The position numbers were made by a program, and so were the translations under genes. A DNA stretch of 64,000 nt. Source: Rhodohalobacter barkolensis. GTDB lineage: Bacteria > Bacteroidota > Rhodothermia > Balneolales > Balneolaceae. The notes beneath the pieces were generated by a model that worked only from the letters and a program-made list of their open reading frames with translations, was not told the origin of the DNA and ran no database searches. Numbering within the stretch: the stretch's first letter is position 1; each line of letters opens with the position of its first letter. Positions 1 through 7,378 of the stretch are shown in pieces. Location: contig NZ_PISP01000001.1 in assembly GCF_002834295.1 (NCBI RefSeq), forward strand, positions 1,240,001 through 1,304,000. The letters run 5' to 3'.

Positions 1-1125
1 GAGTTCAATCAATCCAATATTCGATTCGACTCACCCGAATCTGCCGGAATGAGTACAGAAAAGCTGCTTGAACTGGATATGGTTATGCAGGAAGCGATTA
101 ATGACTCTGTTTTCCCCGGTGGCGTTGTAGGTGTGATGAGAAAAGGCGTGATGGTTTGGCAGCAGGGATACGGCTATCACGATTATGATAAAACCCGAAA
201 AGTAGCAAACGACGATGTTTACGATCTCGCATCTCTGACCAAAGTGATTGCGACCACTACGTCGATGATGAAACTGGTAGATGATGGGCGATTAGACGTA
301 CAGGACCGAGTCGCAAAATATATCCCCGAATTTGATACCGACGATAAACGGGAAATTACCATCGACCAGCTTTTAACTCACACATCCGGATTGCCGGCAT
401 TCCAGGTCTATGTGGATGAATTAAAAACTCGCGAAGAGATTGTTCGTGCCGTTCGCAACGAGCCTCTGGTCAATAATCCCGGTGAGGAATATGTGTACAG
501 TGACCTGGGTTTTATCCTGCTTGCCGAAATCGTTGAAGAAGTTTCCGGGCTCCGGATTGATCGGTATGTGCGAAATAACTTTTTCTACCCTATGGGAATG
601 AAATCCAGCTTCTTCAATCCCCAAAAAACCGGACGGTGGATTAGCAATCGAATACCTCCAACTGAAATTGACACCACCTACCGAGACGGTTTGGTTCAGG
701 CTGAAGTGCATGATGAACGCGCCTGGTTTATGGACGGAGTGGCGGGTCATGCAGGACTTTTTTCTTCTGCTGACGATCTCTCCAGACTTGCATACTTGCT
801 GTTGAATAACGGACAGTTTGGAGGCAGAGAATATCTAAAGCCGGAAACCATTAAAACATTTACAGAGCGCCGATCTCCCATCAATCAAAGAGCCTATGGA
901 TATGATCGGAAAAGTGATGGTTTTAGCACCGCAGGTGAGCTGACAGGCCCTAACTCATTTGGTCACACCGGTTTTACCGGAACAAGTTTCTGGATCGATC
1001 CTGACGAAGAAATTGCTATCATTATACTGACGAATCGCGTACATCCTTCTCGTACATACGGGAGTACAATCAGCAGAGTTCGTGCAAAAATTGCTGATGC
1101 CGTGATGGAGGCAATCGAGCATTAA
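1..1125 (+). CDS. Serine hydrolase (beta-lactamase fold), C-terminal part of a longer protein
   Basis: The reading frame is open from base 1 through the ATG at 49, so the gene almost certainly starts upstream of the window. What is visible is a class C beta-lactamase/PBP4-like serine hydrolase domain. From the ATG at 49 it shows the SxxK motif (SLTK, about residues 62-65), a YxD motif (YSDLGF, about residue 148) and a late HTG motif (GHTGFTG, about residue 303). In Bacteroidota this domain is often fused behind a GH3 N-acetylglucosaminidase (NagZ-like) domain, and the in-frame leader residues 1-48 look like the linker before it. If so, the product would act on cell-wall muropeptides in the periplasm. 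The fusion is inferred, because the GH3 part lies outside the window. The cytidine deaminase gene follows after 15 bases. Confidence 0.8.
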   Translation, partial: EFNQSNIRFDSPESAGMSTEKLLELDMVMQEAINDSVFPGGVVGVMRKGVMVWQQGYGYHDYDKTRKVANDDVYDLASLTKVIATTTSMMKLVDDGRLDVQDRVAKYIPEFDTDDKREITIDQLLTHTSGLPAFQVYVDELKTREEIVRAVRNEPLVNNPGEEYVYSDLGFILLAEIVEEVSGLRIDRYVRNNFFYPMGMKSSFFNPQKTGRWISNRIPPTEIDTTYRDGLVQAEVHDERAWFMDGVAGHAGLFSSADDLSRLAYLLLNNGQFGGREYLKPETIKTFTERRSPINQRAYGYDRKSDGFSTAGELTGPNSFGHTGFTGTSFWIDPDEEIAIIILTNRVHPSRTYGSTISRVRAKIADAVMEAIEH

Positions 1126-1140
1126 ACGTGTTAAACTAGT

Positions 1141-1824
1141 ATGAGTAACTACGCACCCTATTCACACAGCGAAGAGTACTGCCTTGTAGAAGGAAAATCG
1201 GGTCTGTTTTATCCCGGAGTCAGAGTAGAAAATATCTCCTTTCCGCTTACAATTTCAGCAGTACACGGTGCAATTTGCAGCTGTTTAGCCAATGGGGATC
1301 AGCCGGTGTCAATTTATCAGGATGAACCGCATTCAGAACTTCTTGAATTTTGGATTGGAGAGTTTAATACCAAACGACTTAAATCTTTACAGGACTCGCC
1401 AACTCTGTTCGACCCTTTGCTGCCGCGTGGTTCAGATATAAATAATACCCTTAAAGAGTTAGCCAAAAATTGCGTCATTCCCCATTCGAATTTCCCTGTG
1501 ACCGCTCTGCTGGAAACTCCTGACGGATACATCCCCGGAGTGAACGTAGAAGTAAGCGCATGGAGCCTCGGACTCTGTGCAGAGCGCACAGCCATTCACC
1601 GGGCCATTACTGCAGGATATGGAGACAATCTGGGACGTCTGCATATCTACGCGCCCAAAGGAGACTTCAGCAGCCCATGCGGTGCCTGCCGTCAGGTAAT
1701 GGCAGAGTTTATGCCAAGAGAAAAGGTTGTGCTCCATCATGGAAACCAAACATCATCCTCACATTTTGTAAAAGATCTCCTGCCGTACGGATTTACCGGC
1801 AGTACATTAAAAAAGATAAAATGA
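1141..1824 (+). CDS. Cytidine deaminase, two-domain, catalytic half at the C-terminus
   Basis: This should hydrolyse cytidine/deoxycytidine to uridine/deoxyuridine in pyrimidine salvage. The protein has 227 residues and two cytidine-deaminase-like halves. The C-terminal half carries the full zinc site: C146-A-E148 (Cys ligand and catalytic Glu), then PCGAC with C180 and C183. The N-terminal half still reads like a deaminase (YAPYS at 4-8, GVRVENISFPLTIS at 26-39), but the Cys-Ala-Glu position is Ser39-Ala-Val41, so it cannot bind zinc or catalyse. In E. coli Cdd the catalytic half is N-terminal and the broken half is C-terminal, so the order here is reversed. The stop overlaps the next gene's start (ATGA), implying translational coupling. 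Family assignment is firm; preference for C over dC is not known. Confidence 0.88.
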   Translation: MSNYAPYSHSEEYCLVEGKSGLFYPGVRVENISFPLTISAVHGAICSCLANGDQPVSIYQDEPHSELLEFWIGEFNTKRLKSLQDSPTLFDPLLPRGSDINNTLKELAKNCVIPHSNFPVTALLETPDGYIPGVNVEVSAWSLGLCAERTAIHRAITAGYGDNLGRLHIYAPKGDFSSPCGACRQVMAEFMPREKVVLHHGNQTSSSHFVKDLLPYGFTGSTLKKIK

Positions 1825-2423
1825 ATTTTTTAGCAGTACTTGATTACGAACATTTAGACAATGGAATGTTTCTCACCGCTTTTGCAAGGTCACTGGCCCA
1901 AAAAAAGGAAAGCGGCATCATCATTCATAGCGACAGTGAATATACCGATCGGTTGATTCAAACCGGCATGATGCGCGAAGATGCCCGCCTGAGAGCCATT
2001 AAGGATCTCAACCACCGGCTGATTGCACTCTTTGCTGACCAAGGAGTTTCAACCATTGGTGTGAATGGTTACCAAAAATCACTGATTCAGATCAAGGATG
2101 ATCAGATTTATATTAACCGAGATCAGGTTCACCGATTTCCGTCTCAGCCGATGTTGCTGATATCCGGACTGGCCGAAGATCTGTCATCAAAATCACCAAC
2201 GGCGCTGTCGCTTCCCGATATGGCTCTCTCCTTCCAGAACCATTTTAACATTAATGAAATCACTCTCTTTAGCATGGATGAGAGCAGTTCTTTTATTAAG
2301 GGAGACTTTCCAATGGACATCATCCCATCTGAAAAAGATCAGGATTTCCTGGAAAAGCATATTCCAAAAAGTTTCAGGGGATTCAACAAAAAAGTAAAAT
2401 TAAGTACTCCTGATACTTTCTGA
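1821..2423 (+). CDS. Amino-acid-kinase-like protein, function unknown
   Basis: The start is taken at the ATG at 1821, which overlaps the deaminase stop, giving 200 residues. An upstream in-frame extension into the deaminase gene has no coding support. The region around residues 33-90 (GIIIHSDSEYTDRL, then KDLNHRLIALFADQGVSTIG) resembles the substrate-binding part of acetylglutamate kinase and other amino acid kinases. The N-terminal lysine/glycine nucleotide-binding motif of that family is not evident. It may be a shortened or non-catalytic relative that works with the deaminase or the upstream cell-wall hydrolase, but nothing in the sequence fixes a substrate. No signal peptide is seen, so it is probably cytosolic. 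Confidence 0.5.
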   Translation: MNFLAVLDYEHLDNGMFLTAFARSLAQKKESGIIIHSDSEYTDRLIQTGMMREDARLRAIKDLNHRLIALFADQGVSTIGVNGYQKSLIQIKDDQIYINRDQVHRFPSQPMLLISGLAEDLSSKSPTALSLPDMALSFQNHFNINEITLFSMDESSSFIKGDFPMDIIPSEKDQDFLEKHIPKSFRGFNKKVKLSTPDTF

Positions 2424-2620
2424 GATAATAATCAGCTTTAATAAACAGGTTGATCTACGCATTGATACACAGGATGTTATACGAATAGGTTAATATTAAA
2501 ATACCGTTTATCTCCTCAATAAATGTGAACTTATTGGGAGAGTAACTTCTGTGGAAATCCCGGTTTAAAATCAGAAAATGGGGTTTAATTTAAAATAAAA
2601 CAGGAAAATCTGATTTTTTA
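2424..2620. other. Intergenic region before the histone-like gene
   Basis: No gene was recognised. A bulged inverted repeat (CTCCTCAATAA ... TTATTGGGAG, about 2513-2541) could form a weak hairpin downstream of the preceding operon. There is no clear T-run after it. Confidence 0.35.
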
Positions 2621-2652
2621 TTTGCCCATTTACCAACGGTTACATAGTTTTG
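2621..2652 (+). promoter_or_regulatory. Promoter of the histone-like gene
   Basis: TTTG at 2621-2624 and TAGTTTTG at 2645-2652 are separated by 20 bases. This exactly fits the Bacteroidota housekeeping promoter (TTTG, 19-21 bases, TAnnTTTG). Transcription would start near 2658, leaving a leader of about 50 bases that ends in a good ribosome site (AAAGGAG) before the ATG at 2707. Confidence 0.6.
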
Positions 2653-2706
2653 TATCGAATTCCAGCAATAAATTTGCATTAACGTTAACTAACTAAAGGA
2701 GTTATA

Positions 2707-2889
2707 ATGAGCAGAATCGAACAAGTTAAAAACATGGTTGCTGAACTGGAAGACGACATGAATAAGTTTTACGAGAAGGGAAATAAAGCAGCCGGAACAA
2801 GAGCGCGTAAGCAATTGCAAGAGCTCAAAAAAGTTTCTCAAGAAATTCGTCTTGAAATCCAGGATATGAAAAATTCCGGTAAGGTTTAA
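2707..2889 (+). CDS. Histone H1-like (Hc1 family) nucleoid protein
   Basis: This small basic, helical protein (60 residues) matches the Hc1/histone H1-like family common in Bacteroidota. It has a regular heptad-like helix, a central basic GNKAAGTRARK stretch (about residues 26-36), and a second Lys/Arg-rich helix ending in IQDMKNSGK. Members are abundant nucleoid-associated proteins thought to compact DNA. The gene is monocistronic, with a consensus promoter, a strong AAAGGAG ribosome site 6-7 bases before the ATG, and a strong terminator 20 bases after the stop. This fits high expression. The DNA-binding role is inferred from the family. Confidence 0.85.
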   Translation: MSRIEQVKNMVAELEDDMNKFYEKGNKAAGTRARKQLQELKKVSQEIRLEIQDMKNSGKV

Positions 2890-2911
2890 AAAAGCCTTTT
2901 ATTGACGATTT

Positions 2912-2940
2912 AAAGCCGCTTTTTTGGAGCGGCTTTTTTT
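2912..2940 (+). terminator. Rho-independent terminator after the histone-like gene
   Basis: A perfect 9-bp stem (AAAGCCGCT / AGCGGCTTT) with a 7-base loop is followed by a T-run. Confidence 0.9.
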
Positions 2941-2951
2941 ATTTAAAAAAA

Positions 2952-3006
2952 GTTCAAAAACTTTTGAACATCGCTTGACATAGGTTACATCAACCTCTTA
3001 TATTTG
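2952..3006 (+). promoter_or_regulatory. Promoter and upstream inverted repeat of tRNA-Asn
   Basis: TTG at 2975-2977 (within CTTGACA) and TATATTTG at 2999-3006 are separated by 21 bases, matching the Bacteroidota promoter. Just upstream, 2952-2969 is an 8-bp perfect inverted repeat (GTTCAAAA, 2-base gap, TTTTGAAC), possibly an activator or UP-type element of a stable-RNA promoter. The start of transcription would be near 3012. Confidence 0.6.
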
Positions 3007-3046
3007 TGCCCGTTCGATACAAACAAACGTATTGAACAACTGTCAT

Positions 3047-3118
3047 TCCTCGGTAGCTCAGTGGCAGAGCAGTTGACTGTTAATCAATTGGTCGTAGGTT
3101 CGAATCCTACCCGGGGAG
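3047..3118 (+). tRNA. tRNA-Asn (GTT)
   Basis: The cloverleaf can be folded by eye. The acceptor TCCTCGG pairs with CCGGGGA (one G-T pair), the D arm contains AGCTCAGTGGCAGAGC, the anticodon loop CTGTTAA has GTT at 3079-3081, and the T arm is GTAGGTTCGAATCCTAC. The discriminator is G at 3118 and the terminal CCA is not encoded. The gene has its own promoter and terminator. A broken copy of its 3' part lies about 320 bases downstream. Confidence 0.95.
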
Positions 3119-3121
3119 CAC

Positions 3122-3160
3122 AAAGCCGATCAACGTAAGTTGGTTGGCTTTTTTTGTTTT
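3122..3160 (+). terminator. Terminator after tRNA-Asn
   Basis: AAAGCC...CAAC pairs with GTTG...GGCTTT around a GTAA loop, with a few internal mismatches, and a long T-run follows. It ends exactly where the GIY-YIG start codon begins. Confidence 0.75.
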
Positions 3161-3433
3161 ATGAAATACTACCTTTACATACTCCAATCAAAAGTCAAAG
3201 AAACCTACTATGTAGGAATGTCCAATGATCCGGACAGACGACTTCACTTTCATAATACAGACAATAGAAAAGCACACACCAGTCGATATCGTCCATGGAA
3301 GATCGCTTATTCACATCCTTTAGAATCAAAAAAAGAAGCTATAGCAGCAGAAAGCAAGGTAAAAAGCTGGAAAAGTAAGAAGATGATCCGGCTGCTTATT
3401 GAAGATGTAATTAACATTGAAGATTATCTATAA
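3161..3433 (+). CDS. GIY-YIG nuclease-domain protein (UPF0213/YhbQ-like)
   Basis: This 90-residue single-domain GIY-YIG protein has the two beta-strand motifs YLYIL and YYVGM at about residues 4-20, the catalytic-type Arg in DPDRRLHFH (about residue 27), and the Glu in EAIAAESKVK (about residue 65). The ATG at 3161 is chosen because the family starts with MKYYLYIL; an upstream in-frame GTG would lie inside the tRNA terminator. Such small proteins are thought to be DNA structure-specific or repair-type nucleases, but their role in Bacteroidota is unproven. The gene sits between an intact tRNA-Asn and a broken copy of it, and would be expressed only by read-through or a very short leader. The placement suggests arrival or duplication at the tRNA. 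Confidence 0.85.
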   Translation: MKYYLYILQSKVKETYYVGMSNDPDRRLHFHNTDNRKAHTSRYRPWKIAYSHPLESKKEAIAAESKVKSWKSKKMIRLLIEDVINIEDYL

Positions 3434-3456
3434 TCTGGCAGAGCAGTTGACTGTTA

Positions 3457-3474
3457 CTCCGACAGCTGTCGGAG
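3457..3474. repeat. 18-bp perfect palindrome inside the tRNA remnant
   Basis: CTCCGACAGCTGTCGGAG is a perfect 18-bp palindrome that replaces the 3' side of the anticodon stem and the variable region of the tRNA copy. Confidence 0.85.
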
Positions 3475-3483
3475 CGTAGGTTC

Positions 3484-3501
3484 TCCCGAAAACTTTCGGG
3501 A
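3484..3501. repeat. Second 18-bp palindrome inside the tRNA remnant
   Basis: TCCCGAAAACTTTCGGGA has 8-bp perfect arms and a 2-base centre. It replaces the T-loop of the tRNA copy. It has the same length as its neighbour but a different sequence. Confidence 0.85.
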
Positions 3502-3529
3502 CTACCCGGGGAGCCACTTATACTTAATG

Positions 3530-3568
3530 TGCGAACATTGATTTTTTCAGAGTTCGCATTTTTTATTT
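3530..3568 (+). terminator. Terminator after the tRNA remnant
   Basis: TGCGAAC pairs with GTTCGCA around a 15-base loop, followed by TTTTTTATTT. Confidence 0.7.
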
Positions 3569-3855
3569 CAACCCACTCCAACTCTATCTCTTTTTCTGTA
3601 ATGTAAGGTTCGCCAAAAGATTAGCTCATATCAATTAGAACACGAATAACTCATTGGTTTCTTGAAAAATTCTCTTGGTGAGGCCGCGCGGTTAGTTGCC
3701 GGTGGCCTCTGCCCTGATAAAATAGTTGTCATAAATATCGGGTAATCTCATCTCAATCCTTGCAGTCTTGCCCTTAAACCATGTTTTGACTGCATTGCTT
3801 TTTTTATTACACTCTTTAATACAGTTTACAATTCACCTGTAAGGGAGAACAGGGC
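3569..3855. other. Intergenic region upstream of the AraC pair
   Basis: No gene was recognised. A GC-rich inverted repeat at 3680-3709 (GAGGCC ... GGCCTC, with inner CGG/CCG) stands out in AT-rich surroundings. It may be a structured remnant or a regulatory hairpin. The ribosome site of the next gene (AAGGGAGAAC) is at 3840-3849. Confidence 0.35.
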
Positions 3856-4725
3856 ATGGATCTATATGAACTGCAATTATCGAATCCTGAACTATTTCCA
3901 CAGTTTTCTTTAAAAGACACTTTGGTTTTATACTATAATTGTCCGCAGCGAGACAAGATAATGCAGCTCTACTCCAAGCATATACAGATTCACTTTACTT
4001 TAAGTGGGAAACGGATTCAGAAGCACGGTAATCACAGATGGGTGTTCAGCCCAAAGAAAGGCGGGCTTTTAAAAAAATGTGCTTTTTTACAGGAACTTCC
4101 TGCCGACTATAGTGGATGGGAGACCATGGTATTCTATCTGAAAGATGACTACCTGCGGTCTGTATTTGAAGAGTTCAGGCCATATTTATCCATGAGCGGT
4201 TTACCTGAACCGAATAAAGTAATGACCGAAATGTTCGAGATTGACGAACAGATCAGGAGCTGCTATAAAAGCTTTCTCCCCTATTTTGGAAATACCAAGC
4301 CACTGCCTGAAACACTCCTTGAAAGCAAATTCAAAGAGCTGCTCTTTAATATTTTCTCCCACCCCGATAACAAACACATTCTCGCATATATTCTGAAAAT
4401 CGTTGATCGCTATCAAACCCCGGTTTGGGAAGTGATGGAAGAGAACTTTATGTTCGATCTGAAGATTCAGGATTATGCCAATATTGCCAATCGAAGTTTA
4501 TCCACGTTTAAACGGGATTTTAAAAAGCACTATCAAACCACCCCGGGAAAATGGCTTGTAAACCGTCGGCTTCAAAAGGCAAAAGCCTTTTTGGAGACAA
4601 CCGATAAACCGATCAGTGATGTGGCCTATGAGTGCGGGTTTAAAAACAGGTCACACTTCAGCAGAGTATTTAAGAAAAAATTTAATTCCTCTCCTTCTCA
4701 CTTTCAGAAACACTCAACGAACTAA
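3856..4725 (+). CDS. AraC-family transcriptional regulator, first of a tandem pair
   Basis: This 289-residue cytosolic regulator has an unassigned N-terminal sensor region (about 1-170) and a C-terminal AraC double helix-turn-helix (about 190-285). The second helix-turn-helix is unmistakable: ISDVAYECGF then SHFSRVFKKKF. The N-terminal domain is of the ExsA-like AraC type and shows no ligand motif that can be read by eye. It is about two-thirds identical along its whole length to the next gene, 48 bases downstream, so the pair is a tandem duplication. Downstream lie two duplicated SnoaL-like proteins, an oxidase and a TonB receptor, which are plausible targets by position only. Confidence 0.88.
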   Translation: MDLYELQLSNPELFPQFSLKDTLVLYYNCPQRDKIMQLYSKHIQIHFTLSGKRIQKHGNHRWVFSPKKGGLLKKCAFLQELPADYSGWETMVFYLKDDYLRSVFEEFRPYLSMSGLPEPNKVMTEMFEIDEQIRSCYKSFLPYFGNTKPLPETLLESKFKELLFNIFSHPDNKHILAYILKIVDRYQTPVWEVMEENFMFDLKIQDYANIANRSLSTFKRDFKKHYQTTPGKWLVNRRLQKAKAFLETTDKPISDVAYECGFKNRSHFSRVFKKKFNSSPSHFQKHSTN

Positions 4726-4773
4726 AATAATGATGATTTTTTGATGTAAAATATACTTTCACCAGGAATACCT

Positions 4774-5646
4774 ATGGACCTGTATGAAGCGCAAATATCG
4801 AACCCGGATCTGTTTCAACAATTTTCGTTGAAAGACACACTTTTTTTGCATTATTCCTGCCCTCAGAGAGAAAAAGTTCTGCAACTCTATTCTAAGTACA
4901 TTCAGTTTAATTTTACTCTGAGCGGGAAACGAATTCTGAAACAGGGAAGTGACAGATGGGTGGCTAACCCGGATAACGGTTTAATCATCAAAAAGTGTGC
5001 TTTTATGCAGGAATTACCAGACGATTACGAAGGATGGGATGTGCTTATTTTTTACCTGAGAGATAACTATCTCAGATCCTTATTTGAAGAATTCAGACCG
5101 CATTTATCCCTGACAGACTTGCCGGAGCCAAATAAAATTATGTTTGAACCATTTGCAATTGACGAGCACATCAGAAATGGTTATCAAAGTTTTATACCCT
5201 ACATCCTCGAGAATAAAACTCTGCCAGACAACGTATTTGAAAACAAATTCAAAGAATTACTTTTCAACATTTTATCCCACCCGCAGAACAAACACATACT
5301 GGCATACATCCAAAGGATTACAGAACACTATCAGGCTGCAATTTGGGAGGTCATGGAGGCCAATTACATGTATGATTTAAAAATCCAGGACTTCGCAAAT
5401 ATTGCCAATCGAAGCTTATCCACGTTCAAACGGGAATTTAAAAAGCATTACAAAACTTCTCCCGGAAAATGGCTCACAGACAGACGTCTAAAAAGAGCAG
5501 AAAGTATGTTGCGTTCCGGAAATAAATCCATCAGTGAAGTGGCCTTTGATTGCGGATTTAAAAATTCGTCGCACTTCAGCAGAGTGTTCAGGGAAAAATT
5601 CAGCCTCTCTCCTTCCCAGTATCAGAAAAACTGGACCAATAAGTAA
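4774..5646 (+). CDS. AraC-family transcriptional regulator, second of a tandem pair
   Basis: This 290-residue paralogue of the preceding gene has the same domain order: an N-terminal sensor-like region, then the AraC double helix-turn-helix near 195-285 (ISEVAFDCGF, SHFSRVFREKF). Conserved blocks include the opening MDLYE-Q-SNP-LF-QFSLKDTL and the linker IQDFANIANRSLSTFKREFKKHY. The main divergence is in the middle of the sensor domain (residues 95-150), which could alter ligand or partner choice. The gene follows its twin after 48 bases without a visible terminator, so they are probably co-transcribed. Confidence 0.88.
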   Translation: MDLYEAQISNPDLFQQFSLKDTLFLHYSCPQREKVLQLYSKYIQFNFTLSGKRILKQGSDRWVANPDNGLIIKKCAFMQELPDDYEGWDVLIFYLRDNYLRSLFEEFRPHLSLTDLPEPNKIMFEPFAIDEHIRNGYQSFIPYILENKTLPDNVFENKFKELLFNILSHPQNKHILAYIQRITEHYQAAIWEVMEANYMYDLKIQDFANIANRSLSTFKREFKKHYKTSPGKWLTDRRLKRAESMLRSGNKSISEVAFDCGFKNSSHFSRVFREKFSLSPSQYQKNWTNK

Positions 5647-5810
5647 AGATTTTGAACTTCTGAGTAAAACCTGAATCTCAGGAATCTATTATGTTGCGTT
5701 TAGGCAGTTTACACGTCACAGACACTTTCTGCGATAAAACAGATGGTTGATTTTAGTTTGTATCTCTCTGTGATACGTAATCTGAAACACTAAAACTTCT
5801 AATCCTGATT

Positions 5811-6311
5811 GTGATGAACACTTTATTTAAAATTTTTCTTATATGGACCCTGCTCTTCAGTTTGGGACTCACGACACTTCAGGCTCAATCTTCAGATGGT
5901 ATTATGACAGAATACCCCGAAGAACAAGCTGAAATATTGCAAACATGGGATGAAATTGTTGAAAGCATTAAAGCCGGCGACATAGATAAATTAATCTCAT
6001 TTCATGCGTACGGCCCTAAGTTTACTGAGTTTAAACAGGGCGCACCCCGAAACGGCGGAGAGGAAAACGAGGCCTTTGAACGAGGAGTATTTGGAAGTGT
6101 ACAGGAAGTTGTAAAAATGGACGGAAATGATATGAAGGTGGCGGTTTATTATGGGAATGTAGCCGTTGTAACGTTTCATTCAGATTTTCATTTACAGTTT
6201 GAAGATGAGATGGCCGTGGTGAATGACCAGATCAGTCTGGTGTTTGTTAAAAACAGTTCGGGTGATTGGAAAATTGTGCATGAGCATCACTCCCCTCTGA
6301 ATGCGGGGTAA
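5811..6311 (+). CDS. Secreted SnoaL/NTF2-like (DUF4440-type) protein
   Basis: This 166-residue protein has a Sec signal peptide (hydrophobic 5-22, cleavage after TLQA) and a single NTF2-like cone domain. The opening helix EEQAEILQTWDEIVESIKAGDIDKLISFH and the closing strand DWKIVHEHHSPLN are typical of SnoaL/DUF4440 domains. No catalytic residues are assigned in this superfamily, which includes both enzymes and ligand-binding proteins. Over the mature domain it is roughly three-quarters identical to the product of 6749-7270, but that protein has a lipobox while this one looks soluble in the periplasm. Its substrate is unknown. Confidence 0.8.
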   Translation: MMNTLFKIFLIWTLLFSLGLTTLQAQSSDGIMTEYPEEQAEILQTWDEIVESIKAGDIDKLISFHAYGPKFTEFKQGAPRNGGEENEAFERGVFGSVQEVVKMDGNDMKVAVYYGNVAVVTFHSDFHLQFEDEMAVVNDQISLVFVKNSSGDWKIVHEHHSPLNAG

Positions 6312-6748
6312 AAATGTAACCATAAAAATAGACCTCCAAGCGTTGCCGGTGCGATGGTACAAGCTGAGTTTTCCGGTAAGAGTTTTTCCGGTATGATTAC
6401 TCTGCAAAACGGCCTCTCTCTCGTTTCTTTAAGGCGAGTTCAAATTCCGGCACGTTGACCGATGTTTCGGGTGTATGGAGAAGAGGCTGAAAAAGAAGGT
6501 ACTTTGCATAGAATTTTACAACCTAGCCAATTATTTCTCCTTCCCAATCAAAATAATGAGCGCTGGGTTTCAATTGAGCGTTTTTTATAGAACGAAGAGG
6601 ATCAATATCAATCATTAACATGAATGGGTGATAAACAGAATTTCAAGACAAAAAACCAATACAGTAATCCTGAGAGAATTCGTCACGCGATTACAGATTA
6701 AACAGGCACACAATGTGCCAACACGACAACAACAAACAAGGAGAAACC
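6312..6748. other. Intergenic region between the two SnoaL-like genes
   Basis: No gene was recognised over 437 bases. There is a direct repeat of TTTTCCGGTA around 6370-6393. A short hairpin plus T-run (CGCT ... AGCG TTTTTT, about 6565-6588) could end the first gene's transcript. A ribosome site, AAGGAG, precedes the ATG at 6749. Confidence 0.4.
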
Positions 6749-7270
6749 ATGAAACCACTCAATATTATACCCTTAATACTCATAGCAGGCCTTATTTTTG
6801 GGTGCGAATCAACCACTTCAAGCACTGAAGATACTGAGGATCCTTCACCTGAAGATGTTTTAAAGAAAGAATACCAGGATGAACAAGCTGAAATTTTACA
6901 AACATGGGACGAAATTGTAGAAAGCGTAGAAGAAGGTGATATAGACAAATTAATTTCATTCCATGGTTACGGCCCAAAGTTTACTGAATTTAAACAGGGT
7001 GCACCCCGCAATGGCGAAGAGCAGAACGAAGCTTTTGAACGCGGAGTTTTTGGAAGCGTTACAGAAGTTGTAAAAATGGACGCGAATGAAATGAAAATTG
7101 CGGTTTATTATGAGAATGTAGCCATTGTGACCTTCCATTCTGATTTTCATTTGATGTTTGGAGAAGACCTTGCTGTTATCAATGAGCAGGAAACCTTAGT
7201 GTTTGTCAAAACGGAAAATGGTGAATGGAAAATTGTGCACGAGCATCATGCACCTCTGAATGCGGAGTAA
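6749..7270 (+). CDS. SnoaL/NTF2-like lipoprotein, paralogue of the preceding gene
   Basis: The start at 6749 is chosen over an upstream in-frame ATG (6713) because AAGGAG lies just before it and the protein then opens with a proper lipoprotein signal (MKPLNIIPLILIAGLIFGC, lipobox Cys19). A short acidic Ser/Thr linker (about 20-38) leads into the NTF2-like domain, which matches the neighbour almost block for block (QAEILQTWDEIVES, YGPKFTEFKQGAPRNG, EAFERGVFGSV, WKIVHEHHAPLNAE). The pair therefore gives one soluble and one membrane-anchored form of the same fold. Function is unknown. The oxidase gene begins 108 bases downstream. Confidence 0.8.
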   Translation: MKPLNIIPLILIAGLIFGCESTTSSTEDTEDPSPEDVLKKEYQDEQAEILQTWDEIVESVEEGDIDKLISFHGYGPKFTEFKQGAPRNGEEQNEAFERGVFGSVTEVVKMDANEMKIAVYYENVAIVTFHSDFHLMFGEDLAVINEQETLVFVKTENGEWKIVHEHHAPLNAE

Positions 7271-7378
7271 CAAAAATTTTTGTTTACACCAGACCTTACA
7301 GCGTCCGAAGGTCTTGTCAGCATCTTTCAGTGCATCAAACAAATAATACCAATATTCACCTAACCAACCACAATCATT

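Larger units (their letters stand above)
3436..3514 (+). pseudogene. Broken tRNA-Asn copy interrupted by two 18-bp palindromes
   Basis: Bases 3436-3456 repeat the real tRNA (TGGCAGAGC through ACTGTTA), 3475-3483 repeat CGTAGGTTC, and 3502-3514 repeat CTACCCGGGGAGC, all in order. Between these blocks the tRNA sequence is replaced by two palindromes, at 3457-3474 and 3484-3501. The acceptor 5' half and the start of the D arm are missing, so no cloverleaf can form and it should not make a tRNA. Confidence 0.85.

Noticed and set aside
3436-3514. A second functional tRNA-Asn
   Set aside because: The acceptor 5' half is absent and palindromes replace the anticodon-stem 3' side and the T-loop, so no cloverleaf forms.
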